Positions 8,250-17,442 of a stretch of DNA of 33,481 nt are shown piece by piece. Each line of letters starts with the position of its first letter. Position 1 is the first letter of the stretch. This DNA comes from Clostridia bacterium (GTDB lineage: Bacteria; Bacillota; Clostridia; Christensenellales; Aristaeellaceae). The DNA lies in assembly GCA_017541205.1 (NCBI GenBank), contig JAFXZO010000055.1, positions 1 through 33,481 of the forward strand, given 5' to 3'. The position numbers were made by a program, and so were the translations under genes. The notes beneath the pieces are model-generated. The model was given only the letters and a program-made list of their open reading frames with translations, did no database searches and was not told the origin of the DNA.

Positions 8250-8528
8250 TCACCGCCATTTCTCCCGGTCCTCGTCCGTGGGCGGAAGATACCGGCCGTC
8301 CCGGATGGACAGACGGGCCTGCACATATTCCGCCCAGTCTGCAATCGTTTTCAAATCGGCGATGCGTTCGTCCTCCAGCTCGATATGGAACGTTTTCTCG
8401 CAGGCGATCGCCGCGGCGGCCATTTCCTGATATCGCTCCGGGGCCAAGCTATCCGGGGTGATTTCGTCCGGGCTCAGGCCCAGGACGTCGCCCATGATTT
8501 GGCTTACGGCCTGATAGATTTTACGCAT
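8250..8528 (-). CDS. Acyl-carrier-protein-like small protein, carrier serine apparently absent
   Basis: The 92-aa protein starts at ATG 8528 behind AGGAGG and overlaps the end of the helicase gene by 8 bases. Residues 1-72 follow the acyl carrier pattern: IMGDVLGLSPDEITPD, then an amphipathic helix with ACEKTFHIEL, then a TIADWAEYV helix. The usual DSL attachment motif should fall near residue 33, where it reads APERYQEMA; Tyr33 aligns with the phosphopantetheine serine. A DSL occurs at 26-28 but is too early in the fold. It may be an inactive carrier homologue or a small helical protein of another family. About 20 charged residues are appended at the C-terminus. Confidence 0.7.
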   Translation of the reverse strand: MRKIYQAVSQIMGDVLGLSPDEITPDSLAPERYQEMAAAAIACEKTFHIELEDERIADLKTIADWAEYVQARLSIRDGRYLPPTDEDREKWR

Positions 8529-10731
8529 GCGGGGCCTCCTTTTGAAGCAGGGGACTTTCATCCTCTCCGGTGAACAAGGCCAGACGGTGCAGGGCGCGGG
8601 TGCAGGCAACGTACAGAAGCTTCCTGTCCTCCTGCCGGCCGTAATGCGCCCTGTCGCAGTCCAATATCAGCGCGGCGTCGAATTCCAGGCCCTTGCACAG
8701 GGGCAGCGGCGCAAGGAACACGCTGCCCAGCCTCGCGCTGCGGCCCATCAGCTTCACGTTCCATTCCCTGGGCAGGCGCGCCTGCCACGCTTCCGCGTCC
8801 GAACGCGTTTTCGCGATCAGCGCGACGGATTCATAGCCTGCCGCCCGGCAGGCTTCTATTTCGTTGGTCAATTCGCTGAGCGGCAGAATCTTTGGCTCGC
8901 TTCCGCTCCGGTTCAGGCATTCGATGGCCTGGCCGGGCAGGAAGCGCAAGCTGAATTCCAAAATCTCCCGGGTGCAGCGGAAGGATTTGTTCAGCGTCAA
9001 AAGAACGGGGTTTTTGCGGCGAAGCGTGTCGCTGATGCAGGCATAGAGGCTTTCATCCGCCTTTTGCTCCAGCGATTGGTGGATATCGCCCACCACCGTG
9101 AAGCGCGCCTTGGGAAACAGCAGGTTCAGCACGGCGTAATCCATGGGCGTATAATCCTGCGCTTCGTCCACCACGACCTGCCGCTTATCCCCAAAGCCGT
9201 GGCCGAAGGTGAGGCGCAGCTTCAAATACGCGGCGGCGGCAGCGTCCTCGAGCGGAAGCGGCAGATAAGGATCGGGGCGCCGCGCTGTGAGCAGGCAAAG
9301 CTCCTCCCGGGAAAAAACGCCGCGGCCAAGCGTAAAAAGCACCTCCGGCCTTGCGAGCAATTCCCGGTACAGGGATAGCGCGTTTATCCGCGTCACCTTC
9401 TTTGCTTCCTTCGCCAATACGCCCGATTCCCAGATCGAAACGCCCCGCGCGTATTCCTCGCCATGGCCCAGGCGGAAGGCCAGCATGCGAAGCTCGTCAA
9501 GACGCGCCTTGCGCAGGGCGTGCACCCGCTCCCAGAGCGCGTCTTCCAATTGCCTTAGGCGCACGGCCAGGGGAAAGCGGCTTCCCGGATCCCTCGCCGT
9601 GCTGCGGATCTCCTCCCGGCTCATCACCACCCTGCCGCCATAGCTCAGATCCGCGCAGGGGAGATGCGCGGGCAGCCACGCCGCAAAGCGGTCCAATAAG
9701 CCCGAAAAGGCGGGGGAAGACAGCAGCGCGCGCCGCTTTTCCCTTTGCGCTTTCATGTTTTCAGGCAAGGCGCTCTCTTCCTCCCACCGGTCGAGCCGGG
9801 ATTGAACGGGCGATTCCAACAATTCTTCCAGCATCTGCTCCATCGTGATGGTGTCCACCCGGCTTTCGCCGAGCTCCGGCAGCACGCTGGAGATATATTT
9901 TTCAAACACGGTGTTGGGCGACAGGATCAGGATATGGTGCGCTTTCAGGGGAGATTTGAGCCCCTCGTACATCAAATATGCCACCCGATGCATGGCGATG
10001 GAGGTTTTGCCGCTGCCGGCCGCGCCCTGCACCATCAGCAGATCGTGGTTTTCATCGCGGATCGCGGCATCCTGGTCCCGCTGGATGGTTTCCACGATGG
10101 CTTTCATCTGGCTGGACGCGTTCTGGGCCAGGAGCCTTCGCAGGAAGGAATCCTGGATCACGGTATCGGCGTCGAAAAAGCCGATCAGCCGGCCGGAGGC
10201 AATTTCAAACTGCCGTTTGAGCGTGAGCGCACAGTCGATCCGCCCGGCGGGGGCCTGGTAATACGCTTTTCCCGTCCCAAACCGGTAAAACACGCTGGCA
10301 AGCGGTGCGCGCCAATCGTAGATCAGCAGGTTTTCTTTTTCATCGTCCCAGAGCGAGCGGCGGCCGATATAGATCATTTCCGTATCGTCTTCGTCAAACG
10401 TCAGATCGATCCGGGCGAAATAGGGCGTGCTTTGGGCCTTTTGCAGGGACGAGATCCTTTGCAGCGTGGATTCATGATCCTTTTCTTCCTCCGCCGCGTT
10501 CTGGAATTCCTGGCTCAGGTGCACCAGGTCTTCAAACCGGTGCGCGGCCCACAGGTTTTTGAGCATCGGCTCGCTGCGCTCGGTAAATTCGTCCCGGCGG
10601 GTGTCCTGAAGCCCCCGGAGCTGCGCTTCGCTTTCCTGCTTCGCCGCTTCAAGGCGTTTGGCAATCAAGGCCATGATCGCGTCAAAATGCTGTCTTTCCT
10701 CCAATTGAATAAGCGTTTCCTTTTCTTCCAC
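8521..10731 (-). CDS. helD: HelD-like RNA polymerase motor / UvrD-family helicase
   Basis: HelD-type proteins are superfamily 1 ATPases that dislodge RNA polymerase from stalled complexes. From GTG 10731 the protein has 736 residues, close to Bacillus HelD. A charged N-terminal coiled coil (about 1-100) precedes the ATPase. Walker A is GAAGSGKTS at 236-244, motif II is VVDEAQDYTP, and the C-terminal motifs LCKGLEFDAALI and LLYVACTRALHR match the UvrD fold. GTG 10731 follows GGGGAGG by 8 nt. An in-frame ATG at 10794 would add 21 residues but lacks a ribosome-binding site. The carrier-like gene overlaps its end. The symbol is by similarity of length and architecture; a plain UvrD-like helicase is the alternative. 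Confidence 0.88.
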   Translation of the reverse strand: MEEKETLIQLEERQHFDAIMALIAKRLEAAKQESEAQLRGLQDTRRDEFTERSEPMLKNLWAAHRFEDLVHLSQEFQNAAEEEKDHESTLQRISSLQKAQSTPYFARIDLTFDEDDTEMIYIGRRSLWDDEKENLLIYDWRAPLASVFYRFGTGKAYYQAPAGRIDCALTLKRQFEIASGRLIGFFDADTVIQDSFLRRLLAQNASSQMKAIVETIQRDQDAAIRDENHDLLMVQGAAGSGKTSIAMHRVAYLMYEGLKSPLKAHHILILSPNTVFEKYISSVLPELGESRVDTITMEQMLEELLESPVQSRLDRWEEESALPENMKAQREKRRALLSSPAFSGLLDRFAAWLPAHLPCADLSYGGRVVMSREEIRSTARDPGSRFPLAVRLRQLEDALWERVHALRKARLDELRMLAFRLGHGEEYARGVSIWESGVLAKEAKKVTRINALSLYRELLARPEVLFTLGRGVFSREELCLLTARRPDPYLPLPLEDAAAAAYLKLRLTFGHGFGDKRQVVVDEAQDYTPMDYAVLNLLFPKARFTVVGDIHQSLEQKADESLYACISDTLRRKNPVLLTLNKSFRCTREILEFSLRFLPGQAIECLNRSGSEPKILPLSELTNEIEACRAAGYESVALIAKTRSDAEAWQARLPREWNVKLMGRSARLGSVFLAPLPLCKGLEFDAALILDCDRAHYGRQEDRKLLYVACTRALHRLALFTGEDESPLLQKEAPHA

Positions 10732-10797
10732 GCGCCGCGCCTCCCCGACGTTTTTTCCTCCCCAAGCGTACACCGGTGCGTGCCGAAAAAACAAGTC

Positions 10798-10826
10798 TTG
10801 TATTTTTTTGCGTAAGCTGTTATAAT
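10798..10826 (+). promoter_or_regulatory. Strong sigma-A-type promoter of a short transcription unit
   Basis: TTGTAT (10798-10803), a 17-nt spacer and a perfect TATAAT (10821-10826) face rightward. The only downstream signals before argH on the opposite strand are a 16-codon ORF and an intrinsic terminator. Confidence 0.75.
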
Positions 10827-10852
10827 AAATATGCAGAAACGAGAGGAATACG

Positions 10853-10903
10853 ATGCAAGTTTTCTGCGCAACACAGAACGTGGGGGAAACCGCTCTTTCC
10901 TGA
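10853..10903 (+). CDS. Possible 16-aa peptide ORF
   Basis: ATG 10853 lies 5 nt after AGGA of GAGAGGAA and encodes MQVFCATQNVGETALS. Its last codons form the left arm of the terminator, and its stop codon lies at the hairpin loop. A translating ribosome would cover the hairpin, as in attenuators, but no plus-strand gene follows for a leader to control. The peptide resembles nothing I know. Confidence 0.25.
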   Translation: MQVFCATQNVGETALS

Positions 10904-10926
10904 GCGTGATTTCCCCCGCATTTTTT
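10880..10926 (+). terminator. Intrinsic terminator of the short transcription unit
   Basis: Outer stem 10880-10889 (GTGGGGGAAA) pairs with 10910-10919, and inner stem 10891-10895 with 10902-10906. The loop is 6 nt and a T6 tract follows at 10921-10926. The T tract is present only in the plus orientation, so this is not primarily the argH terminator. Confidence 0.85.
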
Positions 10927-10931
10927 GTTTG

Positions 10932-12311
10932 TTATTCTTGCTGTGTCAGCCAGGCCCTTCCGGCCTGTACGGCGGAAAGCACCCTTTCCGGCGCGGGCCC
11001 GCCTGTCAGCTTCCGCGCCGCGACGCAGGCCGCAAGCGAAATGGTGCCGTACACGTCTTCCTCAAAGGCCGGGCAGAACGAGCGCATTTCGTCCAGCGTC
11101 AGATCGTCCAGCGCGCAGCCTTTCTCCAGGCAATGCGCCACCATCCGGCCGGATACGGCGTGCGCGTCCCGGAAGGGCACGCCTTTTTTGACCAGGTAAT
11201 CGGCCAGATCGGTCGCGTTGGCAAAGCCCGCGTTCGCGCTGCGCTGCATGTTCCCGACGCGGAAGGAGGCGGTCTTGAGCATTTCGGTGAACACGTGCAG
11301 GCATTTGAGGTAGGTGTCCCGCGCGTCGAAATAGTTTTCCTTGTCCTCCTGCATATCCTTGTTATAGGCGAGGGGCAGGCCCTTCATGACGGTCAGCAGC
11401 GCGGTCAGATCGCCGTAGACGCGGCCTGTCTTGCCGCGGATCAGCTCGGCAACGTCCGGGTTTTTCTTTTGCGGCATCATGGAGGAGCCCGTCGCGAATC
11501 CGTCGTCCAGCGTCAGAAAGGCGAATTCCAGGCTGCTCCACAGCACCATTTCTTCGCAAAAGCGGCTCAAATGCATCATGCCGATGGACGCGGCGGCCAG
11601 ATAATCCAGCAGGAAATCCCGGTCGCTCACGCCGTCCAGGCTGTTGAGGCTGACGGCCGCAAAGCCGAGCTCCGCCGCGGCGTATTCCCGGTCGAGCGGA
11701 TAGGTGGTCCCGGCCAGCGCGCCGCTGCCCAGGGGGCAAACATCCGCCGCTTCCCTGCACCGCCGCACGCGGAGCATGTCCCGCTTGAACATCTCAAAGT
11801 ACGCCATCAGATGGTGCCCCAGGGTGACGGGCTGGGCGCGCTGCAAATGCGTATAGCCGGGCATCACGTCGGAAGCGTGCTTTTCGGCGAGGAAAAGCAG
11901 CGTTTCTTCAAGCTCCCGAAGCAGGGCCAGGGTATCGTCGCAGGTATCCTTGGCGTAGAGGTGCATGTCCGTCGCCACCTGATCGTTGCGGCTGCGGCCG
12001 GTGTGCAGCCGTTTGCCCGCGTCGCCGATGCGCTCGGTCAAAAGCTGTTCGACCAGCATGTGGATATCTTCGCTTTCGGGCGGGAAATCGATTTTGCCCG
12101 CCTTCATATCCTCCAAAATGCCCTGCAAGCCCGCCTGGATGGCTTCTTCATCCGCGGCGGCCAAAATTCCCTGCCTGCGCAGCATTTTGGCGTGGGCCAT
12201 GCTGCCCCGGATATCCTGAGGATACAGGCGCTTATCAAAGGAAATGGAGGAATGAAAATCATCCACCATCTGGTTCGTTTCTTTCCGGAACCGGCCGCCC
12301 CACAGCTTCAT
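10932..12311 (-). CDS. argH: Argininosuccinate lyase
   Basis: ArgH splits argininosuccinate into arginine and fumarate, the last step of arginine synthesis. The 459-aa protein begins MKLWGGRF, has HTGRSRND at 103-110, the THLQRAQP segment with His155, and the fumarase/aspartase-superfamily signature GSSMMPQKKNP at 275-285 with its catalytic serine. ATG 12311 follows GGAGG by 9 nt and overlaps the stop of the methyltransferase gene as ATGA. It is the third gene of a unit that starts with a phosphoesterase; argG is not in the window. No T-tailed hairpin on this strand follows its stop. Confidence 0.97.
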   Translation of the reverse strand: MKLWGGRFRKETNQMVDDFHSSISFDKRLYPQDIRGSMAHAKMLRRQGILAAADEEAIQAGLQGILEDMKAGKIDFPPESEDIHMLVEQLLTERIGDAGKRLHTGRSRNDQVATDMHLYAKDTCDDTLALLRELEETLLFLAEKHASDVMPGYTHLQRAQPVTLGHHLMAYFEMFKRDMLRVRRCREAADVCPLGSGALAGTTYPLDREYAAAELGFAAVSLNSLDGVSDRDFLLDYLAAASIGMMHLSRFCEEMVLWSSLEFAFLTLDDGFATGSSMMPQKKNPDVAELIRGKTGRVYGDLTALLTVMKGLPLAYNKDMQEDKENYFDARDTYLKCLHVFTEMLKTASFRVGNMQRSANAGFANATDLADYLVKKGVPFRDAHAVSGRMVAHCLEKGCALDDLTLDEMRSFCPAFEEDVYGTISLAACVAARKLTGGPAPERVLSAVQAGRAWLTQQE

Positions 12312-13135
12312 GCTTTGCTTCCTCCGTTTTTCTTTCTTGATACGATCATCAAATGCTCCGTATGGGTCAGGTATTCTTCCCTTTCGCAGAACCTGAGCGC
12401 GTAATCATACCAGGCCAGCCTGATTTTTTTCGGGCATTGGCTCAGCGCCAGCCTGTACGGCGGAAGGATGCTTTCCTGCCCGAACACGGTTTCCGTTTTC
12501 AATTCGGGAAAAGCGGCAAGCAATGCTTTCGCTTCCCGCACCGTGGTCATGTACGCGTAGGTGAACGCCTTAAAGGACGCGCTCTGGCCCCTGGCGGCGA
12601 TGTCGAACAGTTCCTGTTCGTTTGGCCAGAGGATCGCTTCCTGCAGTTCGCGCAGCCCGTAAATCACGCCGCCGAACATGAGGATGAAGCTGCTGAAAAG
12701 AAGGCCGTCCCCTTTCAGCACGCGCACGGCTTCCCGGATGGCCTGCATGCGGCTTTCTTCCTGCAAAAGATGATAGAGCGGGCCCATCAGGAAAACGGCG
12801 TCGAAGCTTTCGTCGGGAAAAAGGGAAAGGTCCAGCGCGTTCCCCTGTACGGCGGTGATTTGGACCTTGTACTGCCGCGCTTTCTTTTTCGCGAAGCGGA
12901 CGTTTTCCTCGCTCAGGTCAAGCAGCGAAACATGATGCCCCTGCTTCGCGCAATGGATGGCGTAATGGCCGGGGCCGCCGCCGATATCCAGGATCGCGCT
13001 GCCCGGCTTCAAATACCGGTCCATCATATGGGTGGTAATATATTTTTCGTAAGGATGGTTTTTTTGCAGCCGGTCCCATTCCTTCTGCGGAACGGCGTTG
13101 TAGTGCTCCCGGATCAGATCGATCTGTTCAGGCAT
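12308..13135 (-). CDS. Class I SAM-dependent methyltransferase
   Basis: The 275-aa protein has a Rossmann-type SAM-binding domain: motif I LDIGGGPGHYA at 49-59, an acidic strand end in SLLDLS, a motif IV-like region DAVFLMGPLYHLL, and REAVRVLKGDGLL. The substrate is unknown; the layout resembles small-molecule methyltransferases of the UbiE/MenG-like type. AAGGAGG stands 8 nt before the ATG. It overlaps the phosphoesterase by 8 bases and argH by 4, so all three are translationally coupled, though no shared pathway is evident. Confidence 0.88.
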   Translation of the reverse strand: MPEQIDLIREHYNAVPQKEWDRLQKNHPYEKYITTHMMDRYLKPGSAILDIGGGPGHYAIHCAKQGHHVSLLDLSEENVRFAKKKARQYKVQITAVQGNALDLSLFPDESFDAVFLMGPLYHLLQEESRMQAIREAVRVLKGDGLLFSSFILMFGGVIYGLRELQEAILWPNEQELFDIAARGQSASFKAFTYAYMTTVREAKALLAAFPELKTETVFGQESILPPYRLALSQCPKKIRLAWYDYALRFCEREEYLTHTEHLMIVSRKKNGGSKA

Positions 13136-14264
13136 CTTTATAGCCTCCTTCGCTCATTCGGTACCGGCCGAAATACCAGCCGGCGGCGCTGTTCTTTTTC
13201 ACGCAGCAGCCGTAATCCAGCCGCAGGATCAGCTGCAGCTGATCGCCGGGTTCCACGGGCAGGACGTAATTGGTCGTGTCCGAACAGCTGAGCACGCCGT
13301 TGTGGTCGAAAATGTACTCCGTCGGCACGATCATTTCCCGGCCATGATACAGGATATGGGAGATTTCGCCCTCGCTTTTTACGAGCTCGATCGCGTGATC
13401 GTTCCAGGGGATATAGATGGCCTCGTCTTCCGGGCTTGGATCCTGATGGTCCAGCGCGGTGATGAGGGGCAGATGATCCCAGGTATAGAGGGTAAAATCG
13501 TCGCTTTGCCAGGAAGGCAGGGAAAGCATGTTCAATTGCCCTTCGTGCTTCACCCCGCACGCGCCGTCCAGCAGCACGATCCTGCGCTCCCGGTCGATCA
13601 TCGGCTCGTAGCGCGGGTAGGTTTTGCTGTACAGCACCGTTGGCCAGTGCCCGGCAACGACGTATTTATGGAAGCTCAGCCCGGCCTTGTAAAAATCGTC
13701 GAATTTCAGGATCGGGAACGCGTCCGTGCCCACCAGCTCATCCAGCCTTTCATGCGGGACGCCGCCGTGCACGAAGATATGGCGCTGTGTTTCCAGGATG
13801 GTCGGCAGATGGGAAATAAAATCCATTTCCTTGGCGAAATGCCGCTGAATGCGCGGGAAGATCGCGCAGATATCCGTTTCCCGCGTCAGCGGCTCGCCAA
13901 GCTCCGCGCAAAGCTCGTGCAGCAGGCTGTTGCCCCACCAGTATTGCGCGTTGAACGAATACTCCTTCATCTCGCGCCACATGGCCGGGTCGTCGCTTGA
14001 CAGATATTCCCAGCGCCACAGATCCACGTTGCCCATGAGGGGATAGACCGTGTATTCGCGGCACAGCTCCATCACCAGGCGGACCGATTCGATGCTCTGG
14101 GGGCCTTTTTCCACCAGGTCGCCAACGATGATAAGGATATCGTCTTTGCAGAAGCTCGCTTTTTTCAGAATGGCTCTCAGCCCGTCTGCATGGCCGTGGA
14201 TATCGCTGGTCATCAGAATGCGCCGGTCATCGGGCAGCTGGACGCGCTGGAGGGTAACAAGCAT
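13128..14264 (-). CDS. Calcineurin-like metallophosphoesterase
   Basis: The 378-aa protein has the metal-binding motifs of the superfamily: SDIHGH at 20-25, GDLVEKGP at 48-55, GNVD at 79-82, then HIFVHGGVPH and VVAGHWPT. The GNVD form (not GNHE) is like YfcE-type enzymes. The roughly 100-residue C-terminal part is not recognised. In-frame TTG and GTG codons lie at 14303 and 14297, but transcription should start near 14306, so ATG 14264 is preferred, behind GGGAAGG at a rather long distance. It heads the unit with the methyltransferase and argH. Confidence 0.88.
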   Translation of the reverse strand: MLVTLQRVQLPDDRRILMTSDIHGHADGLRAILKKASFCKDDILIIVGDLVEKGPQSIESVRLVMELCREYTVYPLMGNVDLWRWEYLSSDDPAMWREMKEYSFNAQYWWGNSLLHELCAELGEPLTRETDICAIFPRIQRHFAKEMDFISHLPTILETQRHIFVHGGVPHERLDELVGTDAFPILKFDDFYKAGLSFHKYVVAGHWPTVLYSKTYPRYEPMIDRERRIVLLDGACGVKHEGQLNMLSLPSWQSDDFTLYTWDHLPLITALDHQDPSPEDEAIYIPWNDHAIELVKSEGEISHILYHGREMIVPTEYIFDHNGVLSCSDTTNYVLPVEPGDQLQLILRLDYGCCVKKNSAAGWYFGRYRMSEGGYKDA

Positions 14265-14312
14265 GCAAGGAAAACCGCCTTCCCGCTTGATAATCACAAG
14301 CAATACGGATGA

Positions 14313-14341
14313 ATTATATCAAAAAAAGCCCTTCCAAACAA
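14313..14341 (-). promoter_or_regulatory. Sigma-A-type promoter of the phosphoesterase-methyltransferase-argH unit
   Basis: On the minus strand TTGTTT (14336-14341), 17 nt, then a perfect TATAAT (14313-14318). The predicted start near 14306 leaves a leader of about 42 nt to ATG 14264. Confidence 0.75.
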
Positions 14342-14383
14342 GGCCCAAGGAGGAAAAGACACGAAAATGCCATCTTTCTGCAG

Positions 14384-14422
14384 AAAAAAACGCCGAGACA
14401 GCGGCCTATGGCTGTTTCGGCG
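14384..14422 (-). terminator. Intrinsic terminator after engB
   Basis: A 12-bp stem (14391-14402 with 14411-14422, one G-T pair) with an 8-nt loop is followed on the minus strand by T7 (14384-14390). It lies 20 bases beyond the engB stop and closes the lonB-lon-engB block. Confidence 0.92.
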
Positions 14423-14442
14423 GTGATGCTGCAAAAGGGTCG

Positions 14443-15048
14443 TCATGCTTCGGGCGTGGGGGCGTCGGGGGCCTCCAGCGCTTGCTCGATGGCGGATAAG
14501 AGCGCGTCCCGGCCATCGCCGTTTTCGGAGGAATAACAGATGACCTGCCAGGGCTGCACCTGGAGGGCGCGGCAGATGGGGGCCAGGTTTTTCATGCGCG
14601 CGCCGCGGGAAATCTTATCCGCCTTGGTGGCGACCACCAGGAAAGGCAGGCCCCTTCCGCGCAGGAATGCGTTCATCTGCACGTCGTCCTGTGTGGGCTC
14701 GTGCCGGATATCCACCAGATGGAGGGTCAGGCGGAGCGCGTCGGCGTCCCGGAAATAGCCCTCCATCATTTCGCCCCATTTGACCTTTTCCTGCTTATCC
14801 ACCTTGGCGAAGCCGTACCCCGGCAGATCCACCAGGTGAAAGGAATTGTTGAGCAGGAACAGGTTGATGAGCCGGGTCTTTCCGGGCGTCGCGCTGGTTT
14901 TGGCCAGGGCCTTCCTTCTGCACAGGCTGTTGATCAGGCTGGATTTGCCCACGTTGCTTTTGCCCGCCACCGCGATCTGGGGCAGGGCGGGGGATTGCGC
15001 CTGATAGGCGCGAAGGCTGGTAACGAATTCGGCGGATTTGATTTCCAT
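14443..15048 (-). CDS. engB: Ribosome-biogenesis GTP-binding protein EngB (YihA/YsxC)
   Basis: EngB is an essential GTPase for large-subunit ribosome assembly. The 201-aa protein has G1 GKSNVGKSS from 29, G2 TPGKT at 54-58, G3 DLPGYG at 74-79, G4 TKAD at 141-144, and a G5-like YSSENG near the C-terminus; length and order fit YsxC. It starts 37 nt after lon with only a weak purine-rich site, so it may rely on read-through from lon. The order lonB-lon-engB is also found in Bacillus subtilis. Confidence 0.96.
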   Translation of the reverse strand: MEIKSAEFVTSLRAYQAQSPALPQIAVAGKSNVGKSSLINSLCRRKALAKTSATPGKTRLINLFLLNNSFHLVDLPGYGFAKVDKQEKVKWGEMMEGYFRDADALRLTLHLVDIRHEPTQDDVQMNAFLRGRGLPFLVVATKADKISRGARMKNLAPICRALQVQPWQVICYSSENGDGRDALLSAIEQALEAPDAPTPEA

Positions 15049-15085
15049 ATGTTTTCTGCTTTCGTTTTCTGTTTCTTTGGACGCT

Positions 15086-17425
15086 TTACTCGGGCAGCAG
15101 GGCGACGCGCAGCACGTCGTCGATGGTGTCGGTCAAAATGATTTCAAACTCCTTCAGTACGTGCTCGGGCACGTCCTCCAGATCTTTTTTGTTTTCCCGC
15201 GGGAGCAGGATGGTTTTGATGCCCGCGCGGTAGGCGGCCAGCAGCTTTTCCTTGACCCCGCCGATGGGCAGCACCCGGCCCCTGAGCGTGATCTCTCCGG
15301 TCATCGCCACGTCCTGGCGCACCATCCTTCCGGTCAGGGCGGAGACCAGCGCCGTCGCCATCGTGACGCCCGCGGAGGGGCCGTCCTTGGGCACCGCGCC
15401 TTCGGGCACGTGGATATGGATATCCAGGCTCTTGTGGAATTCGCTGTTCAGGCTGAATTCGTCCGCGTGCGCCCGCACCCAGGAGAGGGCCGCATGGGCG
15501 GATTCCTTCATCACGTCGCCCAATTGCCCGGTCAATTGCACCTGGCCTGTGCCCTGCATTGTGGCGCATTCCACGGCCAGGGTTTCGCCGCCGACTGCCG
15601 TATAGGCCAGGCCGTTCACAACGCCCACACGGGGCGCTTTTTCCGGGGATTCGCGCAGGAAGCGCGGCGCGCCCAGGTACTTTTCCACAACCTGCGGCGT
15701 GACGCTCACGGTTCCCACGCTCTTTTCCAGCATGTCCACCGCGGCCTTGCGCACGATCCGCGCCAAGGTGCGGTCGAGCGTGCGGACGCCCGCTTCCCGG
15801 GTGTAGCCTTCGATCAGCTTTTTCATCGCCGCGTCGGACATGCGCACGGATTTTGGCGGCAGGCCATGCTCGCGGGTCTCCTTGGGCAAAAGGTGCTTTT
15901 TCGCGATGTGCAGCTTTTCTTCCTCGGTATAGCTCGGCACCTCGATGATCTCCATGCGGTCCAGAAGCGGGCCGGGGATGGTGTCCATGGTGTTGGCGGT
16001 GGTAATGAACATGACGCGTGAAAGATCGAAGGGCAGCTCCATATAATGATCGCGGAAGGCGAAATTCTGCTCTCCGTCCAATACCTCCAGCATGGCGGAG
16101 GCGGGATCGCCCCGAAAATCGTGGCTCATTTTGTCGATTTCGTCAAAGAGGAACACGGGGTTCATGGTGCCCGCCTGCTTCATGCCCGCGATGATGCGGC
16201 CGGGAATGGCCCCGACATACGTGCGGCGGTGGCCGCGGATCTCGGCTTCATCCCGCACGCCGCCCAGGCTCATTTGCACGAATTTGCGGCCCATGGCCTT
16301 GGCGATGCCCTTGACGATGCTGGTTTTGCCCACGCCCGGCGGGCCCACGAAACACAGGATCGGGCCTTTCATGGTGCCGTCCTGCGTATTCATTTCTTTC
16401 ATGCGGCGTACGGCCAGATGCTCGATCACCCGCTCTTTCACTTTTTCCATGGCGTAGTGATCCTCGTCCAGCACCCTGCGCGCGCGCTTGAGATCGAGGT
16501 TGTCCGTGGTATAGACGCCCCAGGGCAGATCCAGGATCCATTCCACATAGGTGCGGCTGATGGCGATTTCCGGCGTGCCGGGGGCCATGCGGGACAGGCG
16601 GTCCAATTCCTTGTTAGCCTTTTCCCGGGCCTCGTCGTTCATGGGCGTGTCGGCCACCTTCTTGCGCAGGTCTTCCACATAGGTTTCGTCCTTGTCGCCC
16701 AGTTCTTCCTGGATGGCCTTGATCTGCTCGCGCAGATAATAATCCTTTTGGTTCTTGTCGATTTGCTTTTTCAGCCTGCTCTGCACCTGCTTTTCGATGC
16801 CCGCGAGCTCGGTTTCCCGGATCAGGATCTGGCACAGGGTTTCCAGGCGCTTTTCCACGTCGATCTTTTCCAGGATGGCCTGGCGGTCCTCCACCCGGGT
16901 CAGCACGTTCGCCGCGATGATATCCGCGAGCTGATCGGGCCGGTCCACTTCGCCTACGGAACGCAGCGTTTCCCCGGACACCCGCATGGAAGCGCGGGCG
17001 TATTCCTCAAACAGTTCATGGGTGGTGCGTACCATGGCTTCCATTTCGGGGCTTTGCTGCGCTTCCTGCTCCGGCACCGTCACTTCCGCGATCCAGTAAG
17101 GGTCTTCCTGGGTGATGGCGAGCAATTGCGCGCGTCGGACGCCCTCAACCAGGACGCGGATGGTATCGCCGGGCAGGTTCAGCACCTGCTTGATGAGCGC
17201 GATGGTGCCTACCTGGCAAAGATCGGTAAAGGCGGGCTCTTCCACCTCGCCGTCCTGCTGGGCGACCAGGAAAACCTGCTGATCCTCCATCATGGCCTGC
17301 TCCAGGGCCGCCACGCTCCGGGCGCGCCCTACGTCAAAATGCAGCACCATATGGGGAAATACCATCAGCCCACGCAAGGGGATCAAAGGAATATGCATCA
17401 AAGGGGCTTTTTTCTTTCTTGGCAT
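15086..17425 (-). CDS. lon: ATP-dependent protease LonA
   Basis: LonA is a cytosolic AAA+ serine protease that degrades damaged and regulatory proteins. The 779-aa protein has an N-terminal substrate-binding domain beginning [16 protein letters not shown], a coiled coil, Walker A GPPGVGKT ending near 368 with Lys367, Walker [10 protein letters not shown], and the C-terminal protease with Ser684 in DGPSAG and Lys727 in VKEKL. Their spacing of 43 is the same as E. coli Ser679/Lys722. ATG 17425 follows AGGAG. It has its own promoter at 17482-17510, with an inverted repeat in the leader, and lies upstream of engB. Confidence 0.98.
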   Translation of the reverse strand: MPRKKKAPLMHIPLIPLRGLMVFPHMVLHFDVGRARSVAALEQAMMEDQQVFLVAQQDGEVEEPAFTDLCQVGTIALIKQVLNLPGDTIRVLVEGVRRAQLLAITQEDPYWIAEVTVPEQEAQQSPEMEAMVRTTHELFEEYARASMRVSGETLRSVGEVDRPDQLADIIAANVLTRVEDRQAILEKIDVEKRLETLCQILIRETELAGIEKQVQSRLKKQIDKNQKDYYLREQIKAIQEELGDKDETYVEDLRKKVADTPMNDEAREKANKELDRLSRMAPGTPEIAISRTYVEWILDLPWGVYTTDNLDLKRARRVLDEDHYAMEKVKERVIEHLAVRRMKEMNTQDGTMKGPILCFVGPPGVGKTSIVKGIAKAMGRKFVQMSLGGVRDEAEIRGHRRTYVGAIPGRIIAGMKQAGTMNPVFLFDEIDKMSHDFRGDPASAMLEVLDGEQNFAFRDHYMELPFDLSRVMFITTANTMDTIPGPLLDRMEIIEVPSYTEEEKLHIAKKHLLPKETREHGLPPKSVRMSDAAMKKLIEGYTREAGVRTLDRTLARIVRKAAVDMLEKSVGTVSVTPQVVEKYLGAPRFLRESPEKAPRVGVVNGLAYTAVGGETLAVECATMQGTGQVQLTGQLGDVMKESAHAALSWVRAHADEFSLNSEFHKSLDIHIHVPEGAVPKDGPSAGVTMATALVSALTGRMVRQDVAMTGEITLRGRVLPIGGVKEKLLAAYRAGIKTILLPRENKKDLEDVPEHVLKEFEIILTDTIDDVLRVALLPE

Positions 17426-17442
17426 ATGAACTCCTGAGCACA

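Larger units (their letters stand above)
10833..10926 (+). ncRNA. Candidate short transcript (small RNA or micro-ORF mRNA)
   Basis: From the expected start about 7 nt after the -10 to the end of the T tract is roughly 94 nt. The unit is bounded by a near-consensus promoter and a strong hairpin terminator, and contains one short ORF with its own ribosome-binding site. It lies between helD and argH, both read leftward, so it belongs to neither. It may act as a small RNA, encode a peptide, or limit antisense transcription into argH. Confidence 0.45.

Noticed and set aside
16046..17437. A 463-codon plus-strand frame opposite lon
   Set aside because: lon on the other strand has intact Walker and Ser/Lys motifs. 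The plus frame is a low-information, His- and Phe-rich shadow with no ribosome site.
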